Positions 27,845 through 35,956 of a DNA stretch of 64,000 nt are shown here, one piece after another. Source of the stretch: Treponema brennaborense DSM 12168 (GTDB lineage: Bacteria > Spirochaetota > Spirochaetia > Treponematales > Treponemataceae); NCBI RefSeq assembly GCF_000212415.1, contig NC_015500.1, positions 2,294,001 to 2,358,000 of the forward strand, read 5' to 3'. Position 1 is the first letter of the stretch. Every line of letters starts with the position of its first letter. The notes under the pieces were generated by a model. The model worked only from the letters and a program-made list of their open reading frames with translations, ran no database searches and was not told the origin of the DNA. A program made the position numbers and the translations under genes.

Positions 27845-29870
27845 GAAAACAGATAATCTGATACGAAAACAACTGCACGACACAGCGCTCAAAGCTCCTT
27901 CAACAAGCGGCGTGTACTTCTGGAAAGGAGAAGACGGCACCGTTATTTACGTCGGAAAGGCAAAAAATCTCAAAAACCGCCTTTCTTCCTATTTTTCAGG
28001 GCAAAAAGATATCAAAACGCAAATTCTGGTATCCCGCGCCCATTCAATCGAATACATTACGACCGCGAACGAATACGAAGCCTTTATCCTTGAAAACAAC
28101 ATGATAAAGCAGCACAAACCCCGCTACAATATCAACCTGAAAGACGGCAAATCGTATCCGGTACTGCGCGTTACAAACGAAGCGTTTCCCCGTCTGTACA
28201 AAACCCGCAGAATCATGCAGGACGGCTCGAAATACTTCGGTCCGTTCCCCGACGTCGGCGCGCTCGACGCTTTTATAGAAACGCTTTTGCGTCTGTATCC
28301 GTTACGGCGGTGTAAAAAACTGCGCACCCGCTCCGCACCGTGCATGTATTACCATATCGGCCGCTGCGGCGCACCGTGCTGCGGTAAAATCAGCACCGAA
28401 ACCTACAACGAATATATCGGTGAAATAGAACAGATACTTGAGGGAAAAGGGAAAGAGACCGCCGACAAGCTCAAGGAGCGCATGAAGCAGGCCGCGCAGG
28501 ACCTTCAGTTTGAAAAAGCGGCCCGGCTGCGGGACAGCATTGCCGCACTCGACATATTAAAACCGCAGAACATCGTCCAAGACTTCAACCCCGAAGACCG
28601 CGACTATATCGCGTACTTTTGCGAAGGAGAGCTGGTCAGTTTTACGGTTCTGAAAATGCGGCAGGGTAAATTGCTCGGACGGGACAATTACCGCACCGTC
28701 AGCTTGAACGAAGCGGACGAACTGCTCGGCGAATTTCTGGCGGCGTATTATACGGACGCGGACGCGATTCCGCCGAAAATATTCGTTCCGACCAGAGAAG
28801 GTCTCGAACTGACGAAAGAATGGTTCGCTGCAGCGTTCGGCGCACATCCGGAAATCGACACGGTTGCGGACGGAACCGACAACGCACGGCGGCACGAAGC
28901 GGCGCTGAATATGGCGTTTCAAAACGCGCGCGAAGATATCGCACGGCGCGTCCGGGAACGCGGAGACATACCGGCAATGGAAGAACTTCGGGATCTGCTG
29001 GGTCTGCCGCACCTTCCGGTCAGAATAGAAGGATTCGACATCGCCCATATCGACGGCAAATTCCCCGTCGCGAGTCTGATCAGTTTTTACAACGGCAATC
29101 CCGACAAAAAAAACTATCGCTATTTCAGGCTGAAAACAACCGACGGCGTTATCGACGATTTTGCGTCCATGCGTGAAGCGGCGAGCCGCCGGTATACCCG
29201 GCTTCTGAACGAACAGGCGGAAATGCCCGATCTGATTCTGATAGACGGCGGTATCGGACAAGTGAACGCCGTCGAAGGCGTACTCAAAGCGCTGTCGCTC
29301 GACATTCCGGTAGCCGGCCTTGCAAAACGGGACGAAGAAATCTACCGCCCTGGCAACAGTACGCCGATTTGTCTGCCCAAACGAAGCGACGCGCTTCGCC
29401 TGCTGCAGCGCGTGCGCGATGAAACGCACCGGTTCGCTACCAGCAGAAACCAGCGCCTGCGCACGAAAGAAAACACGGTCAGCGCGTTCGCCGCATTGCC
29501 GCACGTCGCAGAAGTCCGCGCGCGCACGCTGATGCAGACGTTCACATCACCGGAAAAAATGATCGGCGCGTGCACCGATTCGCCGCAGCCTATCGCCGAC
29601 GCGCTGCGCATACCGATCGCACAGGCAGCCGAAATACTCGCCGCGGCAAAAACGGCCGTGCGCGAACGCGAACGGCGGGCAGTGCTTTCCGGCAGACCGG
29701 CGGCGGGAAATCGCAGCGCGGCGGGAACGCACGCGGCGTCCCGGCAGTCCGGTTCCGCCGCTTCGTATCCGGCACAGACTGCAAGCCAAGCGGAAGATCT
29801 TGCGGACACACTCGCCGCGCAGCTGTTCGCGGCGGAACCGGAGCCCCGTTACCGATCCGAATCGGACTGA
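27843..29870 (+). CDS. uvrC: Excinuclease ABC subunit C
   Basis: 675 residues. N-terminal GIY-YIG nuclease (SGVYFWKGEDGTVIYVGKAKNLKNRLSSYF, about 19-50), a Cys-containing middle (CMYYHIGRCGAPCCG), the UvrB-interacting UVR motif (DLQFEKAARLRDSIAALD, near 220), the UvrC RNase H-like endonuclease region (EGFDIAHIDGKFPVASL; LILIDGGIGQVNAV) and C-terminal helix-hairpin-helix sequence. It makes both incisions in nucleotide-excision repair with UvrA and UvrB. An Ala/Ser/Gln-rich tail of about 60 residues extends past the usual end. The 3' end overlaps the convergent M16 peptidase gene by 22 bp, and the start codon overlaps that of the divergent secreted-protein gene. Confidence 0.96.
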   Translation: MKTDNLIRKQLHDTALKAPSTSGVYFWKGEDGTVIYVGKAKNLKNRLSSYFSGQKDIKTQILVSRAHSIEYITTANEYEAFILENNMIKQHKPRYNINLKDGKSYPVLRVTNEAFPRLYKTRRIMQDGSKYFGPFPDVGALDAFIETLLRLYPLRRCKKLRTRSAPCMYYHIGRCGAPCCGKISTETYNEYIGEIEQILEGKGKETADKLKERMKQAAQDLQFEKAARLRDSIAALDILKPQNIVQDFNPEDRDYIAYFCEGELVSFTVLKMRQGKLLGRDNYRTVSLNEADELLGEFLAAYYTDADAIPPKIFVPTREGLELTKEWFAAAFGAHPEIDTVADGTDNARRHEAALNMAFQNAREDIARRVRERGDIPAMEELRDLLGLPHLPVRIEGFDIAHIDGKFPVASLISFYNGNPDKKNYRYFRLKTTDGVIDDFASMREAASRRYTRLLNEQAEMPDLILIDGGIGQVNAVEGVLKALSLDIPVAGLAKRDEEIYRPGNSTPICLPKRSDALRLLQRVRDETHRFATSRNQRLRTKENTVSAFAALPHVAEVRARTLMQTFTSPEKMIGACTDSPQPIADALRIPIAQAAEILAAAKTAVRERERRAVLSGRPAAGNRSAAGTHAASRQSGSAASYPAQTASQAEDLADTLAAQLFAAEPEPRYRSESD

Positions 29871-31147
29871 ACGATTTCCGACGCGGCGACGAGCTGCCCT
29901 TTCATTCGCTCCGTTACGCGCGGCCCGTATACGAGCAGCGCGGCCCGGTCAAAATCGCACAGTATCCGCAGCGCGGCGCTCAGTTCTTCCGCCGTAATCG
30001 AACGGATACAGTCGACGACGTCGGCAGTCGACCGCTGCGGAAAACCGTACGTATAATTGCGCGCGAGCCGCTTCATCCGGTATTCCATATCTTCTGAAGA
30101 AATGATTTCTTCGCCGCATAAATGTTCTTTTGCAGCGGTAACTTCGTCTTCCGTAAACCCTTGTTCACGCAGAGCGCGCAGTTCCCGGAACAGCGTTTTT
30201 ACCAGACGCAGACCGTACCGCTTCGCACTGGAGGCGTACGCACACCAGCAGCCCGCGTCGGCGTAGAACGTCGTAAAACTGTATACGTTATAACAGAATC
30301 CGCTTTCTTCACGCAGCTTTTGGAATAAGCGCGAACTCATCGTATCGCCAGCGAGCGCGTTCAAAATCGCCCAGGAATAGTACTGGCGTTCATCGAATGG
30401 AACCGGCAGCGGAAACTGCGCAAAAAACTGCGTCTGTCGGAACGGTGCTTCCTGGAAAACGACGCCGCGCTTCCATTCGGGTGCGGAAACGACGAGTCCG
30501 ATATCATCAGCCGGCGGTTCACTGCGGACGGACAGCGTTTCGAGCCGCCGCGCAGCGGACGCAGCGTCGATGTTACCCGCCAGACACACGGTGAGCGCTC
30601 CCGATGCAAATCGCTCCCGATACCAGCGGTACACCTGATCGCGCGTCAGTTTTTCCACGTCTTTAACGGAACCGGAAATACTTGCGGAAACCGGATGATT
30701 CGGCCACACCGCTTCGGACGCCGCGTCGAGCGCGGCCTCTTCGGCATCGTCCTGAGAAGAAATGATTTCACTTTCGATCACCGCCCGCTCGCGCTCAACT
30801 TCTTCCGGATCGAACACCGAACGTTCGGTCATATCGCATAAAATATCGAGCGCAGTCTGCACGTGCACGGCGGGCACGACGCAGTACACGCACACGTTTT
30901 CCCGTTCGGTAAACGCGTTGATATACCCGCCTATCCGGTCGAACGAAGAAGCGATGTCGAACGCGCGGCGCGTATCGGTACCCTTGAACAGCAAGTGCTC
31001 GGCAAAATGCGTAACGCCGCGTTCCCCCGGACGTTCGTACCGGGATCCGGCGCGAAACCAAAAGCCGATCGCGGCAGTTTGAACTTCCGCAACCGGCTCC
31101 GTAACGAGTACCGTTTTATTTGTTAAAATCTGCGTACTGACAGACAT
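29849..31147 (-). CDS. M16-family zinc peptidase (insulinase/processing-peptidase type)
   Basis: 432 residues. The inverted zinc motif HFAEH (in GVTHFAEHLLFKGT, about residues 47-51) and the distal Glu in VERERAVIESEI (near 121-127) define M16. A second, inactive M16 half fills the C-terminus (LCGEEIISSEDMEYRMKRLARNYTYG). No signal peptide, so probably cytoplasmic. It starts 3 nt after pnp; M16 genes following rpsO-pnp are common in bacteria, for example in Bacillus. The role is peptide or processing proteolysis; substrate unknown. Confidence 0.9.
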   Translation of the reverse strand: MSVSTQILTNKTVLVTEPVAEVQTAAIGFWFRAGSRYERPGERGVTHFAEHLLFKGTDTRRAFDIASSFDRIGGYINAFTERENVCVYCVVPAVHVQTALDILCDMTERSVFDPEEVERERAVIESEIISSQDDAEEAALDAASEAVWPNHPVSASISGSVKDVEKLTRDQVYRWYRERFASGALTVCLAGNIDAASAARRLETLSVRSEPPADDIGLVVSAPEWKRGVVFQEAPFRQTQFFAQFPLPVPFDERQYYSWAILNALAGDTMSSRLFQKLREESGFCYNVYSFTTFYADAGCWCAYASSAKRYGLRLVKTLFRELRALREQGFTEDEVTAAKEHLCGEEIISSEDMEYRMKRLARNYTYGFPQRSTADVVDCIRSITAEELSAALRILCDFDRAALLVYGPRVTERMKGQLVAASEIVQSDSDR

Positions 31148-31150
31148 TCC

Positions 31151-33250
31151 TTATTTATTCTGATCTTCGACCGCGTCGATGTAAGACAGATTCAGACGTC
31201 CCATTTTATCGATTTCAAGGAGTTTTACGGGAATCTGCTGTCCTTCACTGACGACGTCGGTTACTTTTTCAACCCGTTTGCGCGACAGTTTGGAAATATG
31301 GCAGAGACCCTCTTTTCCCGGCAGAATTTCGACGAACGCGCCGAAATCCATAATCCGTTTTACCGTTCCCTGATAAACGGTTCCCACTTCGGGGTCTTCG
31401 ACGATAGCTTTCACGGCCGTTTTCGCCGCATCCGTCGATTTGCCGTTTTTACCGTAAATGGTAACGGTACCGTCGTCGTCGGTGTTGATCGTAACGCCGT
31501 AGAGCGCCGAAATTCCTTTAACCGTTTTACCGCCGGGACCGATGAGCGCGCCGATCTTGTCTACGTCGATTTTCATCGTTTCGATTTTCGGTGCGTACTC
31601 GCTGATTTTAGCGGCGGGCTTGCTGATCGTCTGATTCATGATACCCAGAATGTGCAGCCGGCCGCGTTTAGCCTGTGCCAGCGCTTTCTGCATGATTTCG
31701 GTCGTAACGCCGGCAATTTTGATATCCATTTGGAAGCCGGTAATACCGTCGGCGGTTCCCGCAACTTTAAAGTCCATGTCGCCCAAGTGATCTTCTTCAC
31801 CCAGAATATCGGACAGAATCGCATATTTTTCGTATTTGTCGCCTTCGGTGATGAGTCCCATCGCGATACCGGCAACCGGCTTTTTCATCGGAACACCGGC
31901 AGCCAGCATACACAGCGTACCGCCGCACACGGACGCCATTGAAGACGAACCGTTCGATTCCATGATTTCGGAAACGACGCGGATAGTGTACGGGAACGCT
32001 TCGCGCGACGGCACCATCGGTTCCAGCGAGCGGCGGGCGAGGTTTCCGTGACCGATTTCGCGGCGTCCGGTACCCATGCGGCCGACTTCACCGACCGAAT
32101 ACGGCGGAAAGTTGTAGTGCAGGATAAAGTGTTCGCGGCGGTCGCCGTCGATATCGTCGTACACCTGTTCGTCGAGCGCCGTACCGAGCGTGGCGACGGC
32201 CAAGGACTGCGTTTCACCGCGGGTAAAAATGGCCGATCCGTGCGGCCGGGGCAACACGTCGATCTCACAGCTGATCGGACGGATGTCTTCCGTACCGCGG
32301 CCGTCGACGCGCACTCCCTTGTCGAGGATGCTCTTGCGCAGAATATTGTATTCCATATCTTCAAACAGCGCGTTGAACAGTTTCATCTGCGTTTCGTTTT
32401 CAAGCTGAGCCGCGTATTTTGCGGAAAGGTCGGCTTTGACCGCCGCGATCGCTTCGTGGCGCAGGTGTTTGCCTTTGACGAAACACGCTTCTTCCATGCG
32501 CGGCATGGCTTCAGCAAGCATCGCGTCCTTATTTTCGAGCGCGACGGTAACGGGGCACAACGGCAGTTTTTCTTTGCCGGCGAGCTTGCGCAGTTCGTTC
32601 TGCAACCCGCACATCGCCGTAATGAACTCCTGCGCCTTGGCAAGCGCGCCGAGCATTACGTCTTCGGAAACTTCGTTCGCGCCGCCTTCAACCATCGTAA
32701 AACCGTCGGCCGTACCGGCAACGACGATTTCAAGCTCGGCTTTTTCGATCTGCGCATACGTCGGATTCAACACGTAGTCGCCGTCGACGTACGCGACGCG
32801 CACGCCCGCGATCGGACCGTTGAACGGAATGTCGGAAATGACGACGGCCGCGGAACTTGCGACGACGGCCAGCATATCGGGCGGATTGATCTGATCGGAA
32901 GAAACGCACGTGGGCACGATTTGAATTTCACGGCCGAACGCAACTTCAAACAGCGGGCGCATAGGGCGGTCGATCAGGCGGGAAACCAGAATTTCCTTGT
33001 CCTTGGGCCGTCCTTCGCGTTTAATAAAACCGCCGGGAATTTTTCCGGCAGCATAATATTTTTCGTTATAGTCTACGGTAACCGGAACGAAGTCCAATCC
33101 TTCCTGCGCCGTACCGGACGCGCACGCAGTCGCGATAACGGCGGAACCGCCGAACTGTGCGTACACGGCTCCGTTCGCCTGTTTTGCAAGCCGGCCGGTT
33201 TCAAGAATCAATTCCTGATCGCCGATTTTATAAGTAACTCTTTGAACCAT
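31151..33250 (-). CDS. pnp: Polyribonucleotide nucleotidyltransferase (PNPase)
   Basis: 699 residues, the usual length. Two RNase PH-like domains (from the N-terminus with ALIDRPMRPLF-type motif LVSRLIDRPMRPLFEVAFG; second with GRGTEDIRPISCEIDVLPRPHGSAIFTRGETQSL and FKVAGTADGITGFQMDIK) are followed by a KH domain (KIGALIGPGGKTVKGISALYGV) and an S1 domain (VGTVYQGTVKRIMDFGAFVEILPGKEGLCHISKL). It degrades RNA 3' to 5' using phosphate and is normally a degradosome subunit. AAGGA precedes the ATG. It lies downstream of rpsO, separated by a strong terminator hairpin and a possible promoter of its own. Confidence 0.97.
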   Translation of the reverse strand: MVQRVTYKIGDQELILETGRLAKQANGAVYAQFGGSAVIATACASGTAQEGLDFVPVTVDYNEKYYAAGKIPGGFIKREGRPKDKEILVSRLIDRPMRPLFEVAFGREIQIVPTCVSSDQINPPDMLAVVASSAAVVISDIPFNGPIAGVRVAYVDGDYVLNPTYAQIEKAELEIVVAGTADGFTMVEGGANEVSEDVMLGALAKAQEFITAMCGLQNELRKLAGKEKLPLCPVTVALENKDAMLAEAMPRMEEACFVKGKHLRHEAIAAVKADLSAKYAAQLENETQMKLFNALFEDMEYNILRKSILDKGVRVDGRGTEDIRPISCEIDVLPRPHGSAIFTRGETQSLAVATLGTALDEQVYDDIDGDRREHFILHYNFPPYSVGEVGRMGTGRREIGHGNLARRSLEPMVPSREAFPYTIRVVSEIMESNGSSSMASVCGGTLCMLAAGVPMKKPVAGIAMGLITEGDKYEKYAILSDILGEEDHLGDMDFKVAGTADGITGFQMDIKIAGVTTEIMQKALAQAKRGRLHILGIMNQTISKPAAKISEYAPKIETMKIDVDKIGALIGPGGKTVKGISALYGVTINTDDDGTVTIYGKNGKSTDAAKTAVKAIVEDPEVGTVYQGTVKRIMDFGAFVEILPGKEGLCHISKLSRKRVEKVTDVVSEGQQIPVKLLEIDKMGRLNLSYIDAVEDQNK

Positions 33251-33284
33251 TTTATCCTTCTTATATATTGCGGTAAAAACTCAT

Positions 33285-33315
33285 ATTGTATCCGGGAACG
33301 CTGCAAACTCGTCAA
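33285..33315 (-). promoter_or_regulatory. Possible promoter for pnp
   Basis: Minus strand TTGACG (33310-33315), 19-nt spacer, TACAAT (33285-33290), downstream of the rpsO terminator. The spacer is longer than ideal, so this is tentative. Transcription would start about 30 nt before the pnp ATG. Confidence 0.35.
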
Positions 33316-33334
33316 CGAGGCATCCCCGAAAAGT

Positions 33335-33377
33335 GAAAAAGGACAGTCTCCCGCACACAACGGCAGCAGACTGTCCT
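33335..33377 (-). terminator. Rho-independent terminator after rpsO
   Basis: Perfect 10-bp inverted repeat aggacagtct (33340-33349) / agactgtcct (33368-33377) with an 18-nt loop; on the minus strand it is followed by five Ts. It lies 7 nt after the rpsO stop and before pnp. The same position in other bacteria carries a terminator and RNase III site that set the rpsO/pnp ratio. Confidence 0.8.
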
Positions 33378-33384
33378 GAACAAC

Positions 33385-33654
33385 TTACTTGCGAAGTCCC
33401 AGTTCTTTGATGAGCGCGCGGTACGTTTCAAGATCGCTGCCCTGCAAGTACTTTAACAGACTTCTGCGCTGACCGACAAGTTTGATAAGACTGCGCGATG
33501 CACTCTTATCTTTCTTGAAAGTCTTACAGTGTTCCGTAAGCTGTTTGATCCGTTCAGTCAGCAAAGCTATCTGAACTTTCGTGTTGCCCGTATCGCGTTC
33601 GTTTGCACCGAACTTGCCGATAACGGCAACAGTTGTGTCCTTTGTAAGTGCCAT
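33385..33654 (-). CDS. rpsO: 30S ribosomal protein S15
   Basis: 89 residues, the standard length. TGNTKVQIALLTERIKQLTEHCKTFKKDKSASRSLIKLVGQRRSLLKYLQ carries the S15 signature helices that bind 16S rRNA helices 20-22. It lies between ribF and pnp, the order seen in many bacteria, and is followed by a terminator hairpin. Confidence 0.97.
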   Translation of the reverse strand: MALTKDTTVAVIGKFGANERDTGNTKVQIALLTERIKQLTEHCKTFKKDKSASRSLIKLVGQRRSLLKYLQGSDLETYRALIKELGLRK

Positions 33655-33693
33655 TACTTACTCCTTCTATTTTAATCCCTAAGATAACCAACG

Positions 33694-34548
33694 TTACGCC
33701 GTAAAATCTACGGCGGCAAGAGCCTCTCCCGCGGTGCCCCGCGTGAACCGTACCGTTATTTTCCGCGACTTCCGGCAGAAAATTGCGGTTTGCGGCTGCA
33801 AAAATCCGTTTTCCCGGCAAAGCGCCCGTACTTCGTATTCTCCGTCCGGCGGAAGCACTTGCACCGTCCGCGCACCGTCCGCCCCTGCTTCTGCCGTCAA
33901 AACATCCGGCGCCGACCGTTCCCAACGGAAAAGCGAACAATCCAATCTGAACGGACGCCGAAGCAGCCGTTCCGCACCGAAAAAATCACCCGCGGCTACC
34001 GCGGCGCGGATTCGAGTGGAACTCACCCGTTCGCCGTCGATTACGACCGGCTCGATAACGTCCAGCACCACGCCGCGTTTTTCCGTAAAAGTACGGATAA
34101 CGTCGATATCCGCCGATCCTTTATATCCGCAGCGAAAATCGGGACCTTCGGCAAGAAATTTCATGCGGAACGTGTCCGCCAAAATCGACAAAAAGGTACT
34201 CCCTTCCATTCTACCGAATTCACCGGAAAAGTCAATTACCACGGCGAACGCAAAACCTTTTTCCCTGCAAATATCCAGCCGCTGGGCCAGCGTCGATACG
34301 GCGCCTTCAAAAACAGCCGGATGCCGAAGCGCACGCGGCGGTTTTGCAAACGTTACGATGCCCGGAAGCAAATCCGTGCGGGCGAGCACCGCGTTAAAAA
34401 GCGCGTCGTGACCGGCGTGCATTCCGTCGAATCCGCCTACCGACAGCGCGGTACCGGCAGCGCCGTACGAAGCGAAACGGTCCGGCTCACCGAAGCCGCC
34501 GGCAACGGCGCTGTCCCAATCGTAAACGGTAAAATCATATTCACGCAT
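33694..34548 (-). CDS. ribF: FAD synthetase (RibF N-terminal type) with a degenerate riboflavin-kinase region
   Basis: 284 residues from ATG 34548, chosen because GGGAG lies 6 nt upstream; it overlaps the truB stop by 8 nt. The FMN adenylyltransferase domain is intact: GGFDGMHAGH nucleotide-binding motif (near 38-47), DFRCGYKGSADI and SSTRIRAAVAAGDFFGAERLLRRPF (to about 190). The following 95 residues should be the riboflavin kinase barrel, but the expected GxPTAN-type motif is absent and only a short beta-rich tail remains (TVQVLPPDGEYEVRALCRENG). FAD synthesis from FMN is supported; riboflavin phosphorylation is doubtful. Confidence 0.85.
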   Translation of the reverse strand: MREYDFTVYDWDSAVAGGFGEPDRFASYGAAGTALSVGGFDGMHAGHDALFNAVLARTDLLPGIVTFAKPPRALRHPAVFEGAVSTLAQRLDICREKGFAFAVVIDFSGEFGRMEGSTFLSILADTFRMKFLAEGPDFRCGYKGSADIDVIRTFTEKRGVVLDVIEPVVIDGERVSSTRIRAAVAAGDFFGAERLLRRPFRLDCSLFRWERSAPDVLTAEAGADGARTVQVLPPDGEYEVRALCRENGFLQPQTAIFCRKSRKITVRFTRGTAGEALAAVDFTA

Positions 34549-35611
34549 GGAAATCTCCCGGCTGAATAACGAATCCGTAGGAGAGCCGTCCGCCGCCGCG
34601 CCGTACGATACCGGCGAACGAACCGTCGCCGTAAAACACCGCAAAATCCGTATCAACGGCAACGGCAGGATCAGCGGCCGCAAACCGACCTCCGCCCGCG
34701 GCGCACGACTGTTCCGGACGGAACGGCACGAACCATTCGTTTTGTAAACTCCGGCCGTTCACATACGAGCCGGCGTGTTCGGAACACACCGTAACCGGAT
34801 AAAACCCGCACGCCTGCGCCGTTTCGGGTGTAAACGCGCGCAGCGACCGGCAGATGTCGGCCAATTCGGAATCCGGGCACGGCTGCGAGCGCACCGCAGC
34901 GGCGCTTTCGGTAGCGACCGTAAACGGCGCGAGCGTATCGGAAAAAACGGCGTCCTCCAGCCGGAACGGTCCCACCGCCGTACGCCGCAGCGCCGCAAGA
35001 TGCGCGCGGGAACCGGCTTCACGCGCAATATCGCGCGCCAAAGAACGGACGTACGTTCCTTTTGAACAGGAAACTTCAATCAGCGCACAGCCGCCGGCAA
35101 AATCGAGCAGTCGCAGTGAACGGATTGCAACGCTGCGCGCACTCAGCGTAACGCTGCCGCCGCAGCGGATCACGTCGCTCGCCCGTTTACCGTCCACGTG
35201 CACGGCGGAATACGCCGGCGGAACCTGAGAAATCGTTCCGGTAAAACGGGGTAAAACGCGCTCCAGCTCAGAAAGAGAGGGAATCGGCGCGGACTCGACG
35301 ACCGTTCCGCCCGGATCGAGCGTGTCCGTTTCGGTACCGAAACGGATAACGGCCTGATAGGTTTTGTCAAACGCAGTGATATGGGAAACGAGGCGGGTCA
35401 TTTTACCGGCAAGCACGACCAGCAGCCCTTCGGCAAAGCTGTCGAGCGTACCGGTATGTCCGACTTTACCGGTGCCGAGCGCTTTTTTTACCGCGCCGAG
35501 TGATGCAAAACTTGTCGGTCCCGGACGCTTCGCGTACAGCAAAACTCCGGACACACCAGAATCACGGGAGCGCAGTTTACCGCTCCTGTGAACTCTGGGA
35601 CTGGAGTTCAA
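34541..35611 (-). CDS. truB: tRNA pseudouridine-55 synthase
   Basis: Up to 356 residues. The catalytic region GKVGHTGTLDSFAEGLLVVLAGKMTRL contains the essential Asp of TruB (GTLD), followed by KTYQAVIRFGTETDTLD and the YVRSLARDI motif; a PUA-like C-terminal part follows. It makes pseudouridine 55 in the T-loop of tRNAs. The start is unclear: the frame opens at a TTG (35611) inside rbfA with no ribosome-binding site, a GTG at 35554 gives a typical-length N-terminus (MSGVLLYAKRPGPTSF), and the only good AGGAG sits 7 nt before a CTG at 35575. It overlaps both rbfA and ribF. Confidence 0.9.
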   Translation of the reverse strand: MNSSPRVHRSGKLRSRDSGVSGVLLYAKRPGPTSFASLGAVKKALGTGKVGHTGTLDSFAEGLLVVLAGKMTRLVSHITAFDKTYQAVIRFGTETDTLDPGGTVVESAPIPSLSELERVLPRFTGTISQVPPAYSAVHVDGKRASDVIRCGGSVTLSARSVAIRSLRLLDFAGGCALIEVSCSKGTYVRSLARDIAREAGSRAHLAALRRTAVGPFRLEDAVFSDTLAPFTVATESAAAVRSQPCPDSELADICRSLRAFTPETAQACGFYPVTVCSEHAGSYVNGRSLQNEWFVPFRPEQSCAAGGGRFAAADPAVAVDTDFAVFYGDGSFAGIVRRGGGRLSYGFVIQPGDFHA

Positions 35612-35948
35612 GATCGTTCAGTTTACGAACCATCTCGAACCCTTCCTTTATACTCTGATCCAATATGAACGACAGTTTGGGGAACTGCCTGATCGTCAAT
35701 TTCTTTGCGATAGTCGATTGGATAAAACCTGCGGCGTTCTGCAGTCCTTTTACGCCGTTTTCCGTTTCCTTCACGCTCATAAAGCTGGAAACGTAGACTT
35801 TCGCATACCCCAAATCGCCCGACACGTCCACCCGATTGACGGAAAGGAAAGTCGAAACACGAGGATCTTTTATCTGCCGGGTCAGTATCATCCGGGAAAT
35901 TTCTTCCCGGATTTGCTCGCCCAGCCGTATCAGTCTAAACGATGACAT
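35577..35948 (-). CDS. rbfA: Ribosome-binding factor A
   Basis: 123 residues. RLGEQIREEISRMILTRQIKDPRVSTFLSVNRVDVSGDLGYAKVYVSSFM is the type-II KH fold of RbfA, and IRQFPKLSFILDQSIKEG is its conserved C-terminal stretch. It is needed for late 30S maturation and cold adaptation. It sits 8 nt after infB and overlaps truB, the standard order of this operon. Confidence 0.95.
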   Translation of the reverse strand: MSSFRLIRLGEQIREEISRMILTRQIKDPRVSTFLSVNRVDVSGDLGYAKVYVSSFMSVKETENGVKGLQNAAGFIQSTIAKKLTIRQFPKLSFILDQSIKEGFEMVRKLNDLELQSQSSQER

Positions 35949-35956
35949 GACGCTGC

